Source of the DNA: Petrosia ficiformis
Lineage: Eukaryota; Porifera; Demospongiae; Haplosclerida; Petrosiidae
Assembly (NCBI GenBank): GCA_947044365.1
Contig: OX345648.1
Span: forward strand, 1,317,501 to 1,381,500
Direction: 5' to 3'
Length of the DNA stretch: 64,000 nt
The notes beneath the pieces are model-generated. The model was not told the origin of the DNA. It saw only the letters and a list, made by a program, of their open reading frames with translations, and did no database searches. Each line of letters starts with the position of its first letter. Within the stretch, counting starts at the first letter, position 1. The position numbers and the translations under genes are program-made. This document shows, in pieces, positions 43,127-53,300 of this stretch.

Positions 43127-46100
43127 TTATGACGGTAATGATTTATTTGTCCTTTCTAGTTTTGAATGAATTGCTTTTAGTCTTTGTATCAATTTTGTGA
43201 AATCGAAAACTCCTTTGTTGAAACCAAAAGGATCCTGAGAGAATGCAAAAGATCATTCCAATGATATATAGTAATGAACAATAGAATCTTCTCTCTTAAA
43301 ATATTAAAAAAATTGCTTAAACTGAAAGGTCTTCTTCAGCTAAATAATATACATGTAAGTACTGCAATGTCTGACTCTAATTTTGAAAATAATTAATTAT
43401 TCTTTCTCAGATATCTCTAATAATTTGGCATAGATAGTAATATTATAATTTCATCCAACACCTCTAATTTCAACGTGGCATTCGAAGATCAAGAATGGAA
43501 AGTCAAGCAAATGTTCAGTGGCCTGGTAAGAAGATAATATTTATTAACTTATCATTTGTATAACACCACCTGTGTCATTTATCCACTACCTCCAAAAATA
43601 ATTCTGAAGCTATGAATATCTAATATAATTAGGTGATTAACAACTAAGCTAATTAATCGAATATCTAGAGTCTTTATGGTAATTATGTGTTGGACTAGTT
43701 GTCTTGCCATATCAGTTTGGGTTCATGTATAATATTCATGGATCACTATCCAGAGCCGACCATTATACCGAAATTTCAAATTACCTCATGAGTCAAGCCT
43801 GGTGCTGATTCTACCAAAAGAGAGTAGTCTCTTTTTGAAATATAAACTTTGCAAATAATGTAGTTGAATAATACGTCATAGGGCTCTAACTATTGCTCTG
43901 CCTAGATACCTAATTTAGTTAGCTTCCTGTATTATAAAGTAGGATTATTACCTCTTGGACTATCATTTTGTTTGTTCACAATAACCAAAGACTTTGTACT
44001 TAATTGGTTAATCAGGTAGTGTTTCATTTAGGGGGGTGGGCATTTGCCCCCGCTTGCTATAGTTTTGCACCCACTTGGAATTTGTTTGCCAATAAGCACA
44101 CTACAATAACCTTGTATGTCGCCCCCTCAAACTCTTTCAAATTCACGTTCGCCTCCGCTTGATGAATTTGTATATGAAATTCTGCCAGGTGTATTCATCC
44201 TGAAGGATTTATTTCTTTACTGTCAGAAAGACTTCGTTTGTGATTACTTGTGTGAAGTATCGGCTTTCCATTAAACACTTGCCATTTCGCAAAATTAGTT
44301 ATGCAAGAAGAAAATTTACTGCATAATGTGTTTGAACATATCTACAGTTACTTATACTCTAAATATTGATTTTATAATTTAATGGATACTTACTTTACAT
44401 TTACACATAGTTACATATAGTTAACTTACCATCATCGCTTGTTTATCTAACTTAGTAGAATTATCTTGTGCTGTTGTAATGTAGTATTCATAACACTCCA
44501 TAAAGGAAACCTTTATTACCTCCCTGTGTAAGTGAGTATAATATAGGCCTAAAAGTCACAATACTTTACTAAAAGGGATTTTAGTATAGTAAACTAAAAC
44601 AACACTAATAGATTCCTTAGTTACATGTAGACAAAACTCCATAAACCAAACAATGTTACAAGAATATTTCATAAATCTACAAGAAGATAGTTCAGTATTA
44701 AGAACAACTTTTTAGAACTAGTGTTGTACCTATACTGGTATAGATAAATAATGTATAGGTGCCTTACTATGGTATAGGTAAATATAGGTATATAGTATAG
44801 GGCAGATACAGATACTTTATACCAAGTTTTGAAACTTTAAAGTACTATTTTACTGGAAGAAAAGATTGATACAACACTCAGAATCATAGCTATTTCCATC
44901 TTATCTATTAGTTTGTGTCTCTGTGAGTTTCATTTTCCAACAGAAATGGCTATATAGAGCAGTGCTAAAAATTAGTGATGCACATGAACATATACCAGAA
45001 AAAGGAGTGAATACATGTATATATAGGTATAGGTATAGGCAGTTTTAGTTGTATAATATCGAATTATAGGCAAAACCTAGTATAGGTACAACACTAATTA
45101 GAACGTACATGTGTTCTTTGGGGTAGTTTTCTCTCTCTAGAGCATCACATACTGCAACTCTTAATGTCTCATGACGTACAACATCGTTATAACTCTCTAC
45201 TTCCCATCCTCCTATCTGTTTTACAAAACCTGGTTCATTATGAAAAGGTTTCTCATTCAATAGAGACTGAATGGATATGACAACACTAAAAAGATTCTGT
45301 GAGGGAGTCCATTGAGGACCAGGCCAAGTGCTGTGGACAAGGGAACAAGAAGATGTCTAATTATTATCACCTGAGATTAATAGCTTATATCAAGCAGTTG
45401 GTACTACTGAAATGCATGGATAGTTAATTGGAATACATTAATTATAGCTATGATTATGAACATAAAATATTATCCATAGTACTACAGCATAACTGGTGAG
45501 CTAAGTACAATGTATTTCAAATGTTGTACATAGTACTACGTTATAATTACATGCAATTCAGAGTACCTTGTAGTAAATACATGTACATTGTACTTTGCTC
45601 ACAATGTATACTCTTTTGTAGCAGGTCTGTAGCAAGCTAGTTGTGATTGGTCAGGTCATCACAAGACATGCCAACTACCACACCCAATACCAGACCCACT
45701 TTAACTTTATTGCTAAATATACAATGTGTTAAACTAATTTTTAATCATGATAATCATAATATGGAAGTACAGTGATAATATGTAAACTTCATGTCAGGAG
45801 TTGTATATCTCACTTACCCTAATATACTCAAACAGACTTTTCCATTACGATATAAGTTTGGATTAAATCTTACTCTTCCGTCTCCTGTTGTGTGGAATTT
45901 AACACGCGGAGGATGATGAGGATATGAAGGAGGAAACCGAACAAAGAAATGAAAGAAACCTCCTTCATAAGGAGTATCAAAAGGACCAATTATAAGAACA
46001 TTTAGCTATAATTATATGAAAAGAACAGAAATTGATATTACATTTAATTGATTATCTACATTGTAGTCATTATCTTTAGATGTCATGACAACAAATATTT

Positions 46101-47496
46101 AGTATCCATGTTGGGCATCAATTTGTCTTAAATAATTGAATGTTTATTTGTTTCTTATTTAAGATGAGTGTTTGACAAAATCATTTTGAGGAAAATTGAA
46201 AATAAACTAATACTTACTGATACACGATTACTGTCATAAATGTACATGTACACACAGTTAACTCCTAAAGAGTTTTTGGTACAAAATAGCTTTAATACAA
46301 TTATAATTATGTAGTTAAATGATCACAAAGTATTTGGCAGTGCCTAAAATTACTGCGATATTAAAATTACTGCGATATTAGGTATGATAAGGTGGATCAA
46401 TTCCGTTAAAGGGTTTTTCAGGAAACAGATTTCTCTGGTTCTGTTACAGTCTAAGTTGTTGGACACTACAAACCATTTATTGCTGTATTGACTAACAGTA
46501 GATGCTAGTCTTTGTTACAACAGGCAGTAAAATCAACAAATATTTTGTCCTTGGTACTGACTGTTGTCGTTCATAATTGCCTAAGTCACCTTATATATCA
46601 CACTTACTCTTGTAATGTCATCTCCTTCTGGGACAATAAATATTCCTGGAGGTGGATCACTAAAAACTCCTTGTAAATCTCTGTAAATGATAACCCGGGG
46701 CCAGTTAAGGTTGTAGTCTTTTCCGTGGGCGGATGCTACTCCAATCAGTTTCTAGTCTTGCAAGCTTCTTGCTGCATACAATCTGGTTCCATTCTGTATT
46801 TTTTGGAAGCCACACCCACCCGGGGGTATAATTATTGGGCCTAAATGTTTTCACTGATAGTTTATTTTCAGAAACAAACCTAAACACGCCCCACGGGTGG
46901 TGGAGGGGGCGGTGGGTGGGAAACAATGGCGGGTAACTGTAGTTGCTCTCTGAGAAAGATCGGAGTTTGATAGTGCCTAGAAAGGTAGATTTTATGGTTT
47001 CAGTGAAAAGCTACAGAATTCAGCTTTCTTCAGCCTCTTGTAACTATAAAAGTAAAATGAATTTCCAGAAAACGGCTCTATTTGTTTTCTCTAAATGCAT
47101 TGTACTTGGTGCATGCCATGATTGGTGGGCGTGGCTTTCTCCGTTTTGTACTTATTGCGATTACAAAAATGGACATTTTATATATGTTTTATCACTTCCA
47201 GGACCCTATAAAGGTGATTAGAAGATATGAAGGTTGCCATTACACCAGGTTAGAGTCATATTATATAATATTCTATTTTGAAACTGATTGGAGTCGCATC
47301 CGCCCACACCCTAGTACCACCTTAAATCAAGTCAGTGCACAGTTAGTTATTACCTTTTTATCCTAACAATTGCTTCACTGGATGGCTTTTGCTGGTCCCA
47401 GTCTGATGGGAAGAATGGATCCCATAAAATATCCTTTATACCTTTTGCTTCAATTTGTTCTTCATTTACTTCTTGTTGTGCATTGCTGGCAGCCAT
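43127..47496 (-). CDS. UBE2Z: Ubiquitin-conjugating enzyme E2 Z
   Basis: Six coding exons on the minus strand, all with GT-AG borders and matching phase: 47354-47496, 46608-46680, 45818-46005, 45109-45330, 44430-44523 and 43127-43234. They total 276 codons including stop (275 residues). The protein accepts ubiquitin (in vertebrates also FAT10, from UBA6) on a catalytic Cys and passes it to substrates. Family marks: [17 protein letters not shown] near the E2 start, [21 protein letters not shown], then [12 protein letters not shown] with the active-site Cys at about residue 130. After that come [17 protein letters not shown], and the E2Z-specific C-terminal extension DPFG.NKGVFDF. It is shorter than human UBE2Z, mainly at the N terminus. 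Divergent from CREBZF across a 284-base gap. Intron 1 holds a TTAA-flanked element; intron 4 holds a MITE-like element. Confidence 0.93.
44020..44200. repeat. Probable transposon remnant in UBE2Z intron 5
   Basis: A GC-richer patch in an AT-rich intron with a GGGGGGTGGGCATTTGCCCCC hairpin-like start and a second CCCCCTC run. Such runs at element ends are seen again near 59560-59640. The boundaries are uncertain. Confidence 0.35.
44720..45095. mobile_element. MITE-like element with 17-bp perfect terminal inverted repeats
   Basis: The left end AGTGTTGTACCTATACT (44720-44736) is the exact reverse complement of the right end (45079-45095). The ends are flanked by TA-type dinucleotides (..CTAGTG / ..CACTAAT), as for Tc1/mariner-like elements. 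The inside is full of TATAGGTA-type repeats. The right end lies just 3' of UBE2Z exon 4 (which ends at 45109), very near the splice donor. A truncated second copy is at 58043-58215. Confidence 0.75.
46705..47325. mobile_element. Non-autonomous DNA transposon flanked by TTAA, in UBE2Z intron 1
   Basis: A 28-base inverted repeat (46725-46752 and 47280-47307, one mismatch; GTGGGCGGATGC ... CAATCAGTTTC) sits inside looser outer arms (TTAAGGTTGTAG on the left, TAGTACCACCTTAA on the right), with TTAA at 46705-46708 and 47322-47325. A TTAA target site is typical of piggyBac-type elements. There is no transposase frame in the 621 bases; the short frames inside are not convincing. Confidence 0.65.
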
Positions 47497-47780
47497 ATTG
47501 ACTTGGACTCAGACAGGAATCAGAATATTGGAATTTAAGCTTACGTCATAATGACATAACGCGCATGCGCAGTAGTGCACCAGACGTTAGGACAACGTTT
47601 GTGGTGTTTTTTAGTTGTACACTAAGCTTCATTCACCATTTTCTCTCTCCACAGCTTCTCAGAAGACTAGATCTACGAAGCACGCTACTGCTGTGTGATT
47701 GGATTATTCTCCTCTGTAGAGTCTACTTCATTTTGGTGGGTTAATTTCCTTGAAGACATATTCAAATCTTCCTTGGCGGT
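47497..47780. promoter_or_regulatory. Shared (bidirectional) promoter region of UBE2Z and CREBZF
   Basis: The gap of 284 bases between two divergent start codons. It contains the NRF1-type palindrome CGCGCATGCGCA at 47560-47571 and a CRE/ATF-type TTACGTCA at 47541-47548. These are standard elements of housekeeping, TATA-less promoters in animals. Both 5' UTRs must lie here; the transcription start sites are not visible. Confidence 0.7.
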
Positions 47781-48620
47781 ATGGCCCATTTTCTATCCAC
47801 AGATATTAAAGAGTCTTCGGTGGACCTACTCCTCTCAGAAGCTTGCAGAGATAATAATGGAGAGTTGGAGTTGTTGATTGGATCCCTCAGCTCTCCGATG
47901 ACAGGTGGATGCTCTCCTTCGGGAGTTTCAGAAACAAGTATTGAGTCTGGTATAAGTTCACCAAACCCTTTTAGCTCTGGAGAAGCTTTTTTTACTGGAC
48001 TACTTGGGAACGATCTCTCTCTTTTCTCAAATTCAATCTCTCTACCTACCTCTGAATCACTACAAACCCCTGTTGTCTCCTCCACACCTTCAGTTCCTAA
48101 TTCACTTAGGGTTAGCAAAGTACCTTCTGGCCAACAGATCATGTCTTCCTTGTCACAACTTAGGGAGACCAAACCCTGTGATCCAACGGAAAGAAACAGA
48201 AAGAATGCTATTGCTGCTCGTTTAAATAGACAGAAAAAGAAGGAATATGTTAATGGACTCGAGAGTGAAGTTGGTCATCTAAAAACAGAAAATACAACTC
48301 TAAAATGCAAGTGTTTCAGAATGGAAGAGACTGTAGCAACTCTTTCTACAGAGGTGCAATATCTGAAAAGTGTTTTAGCTAATCAAAGCAAGCTATCGCA
48401 TATTTTACAAAACATTCCGGAAGTCAATGGAGTACGTTTGACAGGGTCTTTTCGACCAGGTAAAAGATGCCGAGAAGATGATTTTAGTGACAATTATAGT
48501 TCCAAGAGAGTTCAAACTGTGCCAGCACAATCTGGAGGTGTGTGTCTTCATGTTGTTAATGATGTCGCCACATTGGAATTCTGTTCTGAGTGTAGCAAAA
48601 AGGCAGCTGAGACACTATAA
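47781..48620 (+). CDS. CREBZF: bZIP transcription factor, CREBZF (Zhangfei)-like
   Basis: 279 codons, single exon. An acidic, Ser-rich N-terminal half (about 1-130) precedes a bZIP domain. Basic region: NRKNAIAARLNRQKKKEYV, with the bZIP signature N142-x-x-A145-A146-x-x-x-R150. The position usually Ser/Cys is Asn (AARLNR), as in vertebrate CREBZF. The zipper is regular, with L160, L167, L174, M181, L188 and L195. The C-terminal GGVCLHVVNDVATLEFCSEC resembles the conserved end of CREBZF as I recall it. In vertebrates the protein partners other bZIPs and HCFC1 and restrains stress and herpesviral transcription. No HCFC1-binding D/E-H-x-Y motif is present here. A plausible AATAAA is at about 49084. 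Confidence 0.82.
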   Translation: MAHFLSTDIKESSVDLLLSEACRDNNGELELLIGSLSSPMTGGCSPSGVSETSIESGISSPNPFSSGEAFFTGLLGNDLSLFSNSISLPTSESLQTPVVSSTPSVPNSLRVSKVPSGQQIMSSLSQLRETKPCDPTERNRKNAIAARLNRQKKKEYVNGLESEVGHLKTENTTLKCKCFRMEETVATLSTEVQYLKSVLANQSKLSHILQNIPEVNGVRLTGSFRPGKRCREDDFSDNYSSKRVQTVPAQSGGVCLHVVNDVATLEFCSECSKKAAETL

Positions 48621-50398
48621 GTTTCACTGTGACCTTTTAAAACTAATTTATTGACAAACTGTAAGATTTTCTTATTGTTCGTATGTGTAATAATACTTTG
48701 TGTAGCTACTGTAGTATATATGTATGCTGGACATTCTCCCTGTATTCTTTTCTTCCCTCACTAATTATAGGGATCTCCCCTTTTTAGATCTCACAAGCAT
48801 GTGGACTTTAACATGGTAACATTATAAGCTGTATGTGTGATGTAAGCATGCATACGGTCGGTAACTATATATGTAGTATGTATTCAATTGTCCATTTGAT
48901 TTTTGTATCATCAATTTTTGATCATTAATAATTTGATTTTGTATGAATATATATATTCTGAAAGGAGTTGTTTTTCTCTTTTCTTCCCTAATCCATACAG
49001 ACAAAAGCTGATTTTTAAAGTGGTGGGGATATTGAGAGCAGGTAGTTAATGTGGGTAATTTATTTTGAATGTCCTTGAAAGGAAATAAATGGTTTACTTA
49101 GCCATCAACAAAGGAAGGAGTATGTAATTATGTTCACACAAATAACTGGTTTAAATTAATCAGATTTTATAAAATTATTCTATAATTAATTGATATAATA
49201 ACTAGTTAAGACCACAAACAATAATTGACATTTGAAAAGATAGTTTTATTGAAAATGTTGCTAGGTAGTGTTTGGCTACATACTAAATCTAAGTGGACAA
49301 CATAACAATGAGACTGTTGGATGTAGAGTCATTCAACCTGACATTACTTTCTTCACAAATTCTGGGAAAGGAAGAACAATACTCATTACTCTGTAGAATT
49401 ATTATATATAGCTGTAAAGTGTGGTTAAAAAATGGTGTGATAGTTGAACTAATGGATATCCTATCCTTGTTTACAGCAAATACTAAATGTAGGTTTGCTA
49501 TTTACAAGTGTATGTGTGTAAATGCATTGAATGTAGGTAGAAGCATGACATCTACTGGGATTGTAATTGTCACTGGCAAAGCTGTTTCTTCATGTTACCC
49601 CCAATGGGATTACATTTATATTGTAGAACTATTCTAGGCGGTGTTATTGTTAGCTTTGAGTGTGATTAAGTTTATAGAAGCGAGTGTTTTTCACTAGTCT
49701 TGCATAGCCAGACCACAAAAGGTCACTGTGCTAGTGTTTGTCAAGTCTTTAGCTGCTATTTTAGTGGGTGACAAACCATTAATAACATTCCTTACCCAAA
49801 ATAAGTATACATGTATTCATAACTATACATGCAGTTCCTAAGCCAAATCATTACTACAGTTATGAATTCAGTTATACTTTGTAGTAGGTTGGGTCTGGCT
49901 ACATGAGACTATGGGTAAATGTGCTAAATGCTTAATTTAAGTGTATTATTCTTGAAGGTTTTGATATGTATTAAACATCAGACGTTTCCTTGGTTGTGAA
50001 GGTGTATGTTAACTATAGTATATATTTGCCAATAAAGTCACCATACAGTACAGTAATCACTCAGTAGTTTCATTTCCACACTACAGTAGTAATTGGTGTA
50101 CTTGTCAATTCAACACCACAGTCAATAATTACTATACCGACAATAGAACTAAGGTAATTACCGTTACTGTATGGTGACATTTTATTGACATAAATATACT
50201 GTACTTCCTTGTTATGATCATAGACTGGTATTGCTGTTTAACAAGTAATCACATTGGTTTGGCCTATTATTAGCATAGCTGGAGAAGTCAAAGAGTTATT
50301 TTTGAAGTTGCTGACACAAATATGTTTGGTATACAATTAAACATCTACAGTGTAGGTGTGGGTGTGGTTTGGTTAGTATTTGAAATTCTACTGACTAA
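48621..50398. other. CREBZF 3' UTR and convergent intergenic region
   Basis: The first 460 bases probably form the CREBZF 3' UTR (AATAAA near 49084). A 114-codon plus frame at 49293-49637 shows no motif, no Kozak-like support and unusual composition, so it is not called. The region should also hold the 3' UTR, and possibly the last few codons, of the light-chain gene. A TIR-bearing element lies at about 50015-50202. Confidence 0.5.
50015..50202. mobile_element. MITE-like element with about 45-bp imperfect terminal inverted repeats
   Basis: GTCACCATACAGTA on the left (50038-50051) matches TACTGTATGGTGAC on the right (50165-50178), inside longer arms of the type AGTATATATTTG.CAATAAA. It has no coding capacity. 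Confidence 0.65.
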
Positions 50399-53300
50399 CT
50401 ATACCATACCTTCATAATTGACCTGCCCTTGACCATCTTCAATTCCTTGTAACAAGAGGTCAACTTCATCATCTGTCAATTTCTCACCTAAAGAAAATTA
50501 TAATAAATATTGTTGATAATCGTGTCCAGAAACCATATTTTGCTGAATAGGGTCTGAGAACATTGAGATCGAAATTGTGGTCCTCTACCTCCCCATACCA
50601 TTCATCCTCTACTGTGATGCTGTTTTATTTCCTTGTCATTCATTGTAGGTTCACTTCCACAAGATATTTAATAACATTCATTTGACCACGCCCATGATAA
50701 CCTTCTGCAGCTAACAATATGCATAGTGTACCATGTTGTGGGTAGGGTCATAATCAATTAAATTATACGAGTAACTATGAAAATTAAGTACTACAGATGA
50801 AGTCATCACGACCTCATTTGAAGTCATTATGAATATGAACAGACATAGTTAGCTCACCCAAGCTAGTCAATACATGTCGTAACTCTGCTGAATTGATAAA
50901 TCCATTTCCATCTTTGTCAAATACTCGCAATCCCTCGATGAAATCTTCCATAGAACCTTGTTCCTTCTTATGACTACACGATATAAAACAAGGCAAGAAC
51001 TCCTCGAATGTGACTCGTTTGTTACCTAAAAATAAAACAGTCATTTGGTGATACATGACTATTATATAAACCATGGATTAAAAGCAATGTTTTTGATAAT
51101 TTTTGAAGTATGGATCAAATTGGCTCAACAATGGTTAGTGTGTGCACCATTTGGGAATACATCTTGAGCCCATTAACAAAGATTTAATGGTGTTAGTGAC
51201 AATATAATCATAATTAACTGCACCATCTGGCCCAAAAAGAGAACTGTGCAGTGCCAAATAAGAAGCCATATGAGCTCATCAATCATCATGATTAAAAGTA
51301 GTTTTATTGGTAAAAGGTTCCATACTTCCCATTGTTTTCTACACAACAGCTTGCCTTTAAATTTCATGAAATTGTGATTATTTTTAAGATGATTGTTTTC
51401 CCAGGGTTTGCATATGTATTCTTGTGTCACATATATACGGTGTATACATTGTTAGGAAGTTCCATCATTCCTGAGGCTTGGTTCGTGTGGCACATAAACA
51501 AACACATATTTGAGCTACACCAGACCAATTGTGAGACTTTTTCTCCATATATCTTAGGGTTGGAATGGATACCCAGCTATCAAGATAAATAGCAGTGAAC
51601 TGAACATCTGGATCTATTTGTTTGTATTCAGGTACTCGTTTAATGTTTGTACATGCACAGACACCAAACAATTGAAATTGAAATTGCAATAAAATGGTGG
51701 TTGATAAATGTCTTACTCCATGTTACCAGGTGTTTAGGATTAGAGTGCAAAACGATCTATAAAACACCAAAACTGCTTGTACATGTATAAAGTCATACAA
51801 AAGGGCGAGAAGATACAAAATAATTATATTCTACCTTTAGGATCTATTTCTTGGACAATTTTAAGGACCTCAGCTTGAGAAGGATTAAGGTTAAGAGCTC
51901 TTAAAACATCTCCTATTTGGTCTGAATCTATCTTTCCATCACCTCGTTTGTCAAAGAGAGCAAAAGCGTCTCTATATTCTAAATTAAAATAGAATATTAA
52001 TTTAGCACTGATAAATGCATTATTGATTATAAGGTACGTTTTACAATAAATAATACAGTTTATTAAGTGTGTTGTACTTCCATTGACTACAGAATACTTT
52101 GAGTGAAGTACACAGTATTTCAAATGTCACTACACAGTATTACACCTTAGTACTACACTATCTCATAAGGGAATTCACACATTACTATGATTACAGTACA
52201 TGTAGTACTATAGTACAGTTGACTATCACCTTATTAAAGTGTACATGTAGTTCTCATCATAGTATGTAAACTTAACAAATTCAGGTACTGTAATTATAAT
52301 AACAAATGATTCTCAACACTCATTTGTACATCAGTGATTTTTGAGGTTAACTAAAGGTCATTCATTCATGTTTAGATGCAATGTTGATTGCATTAATTTG
52401 TAGGCATGAGGGTTAGAAAAGAAGGCAAACTGAAAAGGTCACGAATTCAACTAGAGATTAAACCCAGGACCTTCTGATATCATTCATTGTGACATTGTAC
52501 AAATTCAAATAACATTTAAGGCTAAAGAACACTACAGAAAATGGGAATGAACTAAAAAAAGTCTGTTCACATTCATGATGTCCTCAACATTAGGATGTGA
52601 TGACTTTATAGTGTATAGTTTAATGTCATAAGGTTAATACATGATTATACTGTAACTCGCAATGGATTGAGATTTGACACACAGAAAAAAGAACGGGAAG
52701 GATAATTATATGAAAATGGTACAGGTAAAAAAATGGTTGGTCATTTCAAATTAAAGTTATGAGCATTTTTCTGAGGACAAGGTGAACGTGAATGACCTTT
52801 ATATAACACACTATCCCACAAAACAGATTGGATGACACGTATTGAATTTTATACTAGGACAGCACATGTAAAATTATATGGATAATTGTATACAGTTTTA
52901 AAGGTAGGAGTTTGATGGTATGCAGTTGGTATTTCTCAGATGGCATGTTTTGTTATGAAAAGAACAATACTTTCCAAGAAATAACAGCAGTTATTGTATC
53001 TTCTCATGTTTAACTGTACATAAAAAATGAAGTATGTGTGGGCTACACATGTTTCAAAGAAGCTTAGTTTATATTTATATTATTTTTATCGAAGTTTTGT
53101 GGAGGATGGGAATATTATAAGGAAGTAGAATCATATTAAAGGTCATTCATGTTCACCATGACCTCAGAAAAATGTTCATCACTTTCTGAAATTTTAATAG
53201 TGCACATTAATCTTATGACATTAACCTATACACTATAGTACATATAAAATCATCGCATCATAATATTGAGGTCATCATGAATGTGAACAGACTTTAGTAT

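Noticed and set aside
43960..44200. CRISPR-like or phage-like features anywhere in the window
   Set aside because: No regular spacer-repeat array and no prokaryotic genes; the genes and introns are animal.
49293..49637. 114-codon plus-strand frame downstream of CREBZF
   Set aside because: No motif, no homologue recalled, no splice or promoter context; composition like the surrounding non-coding DNA.
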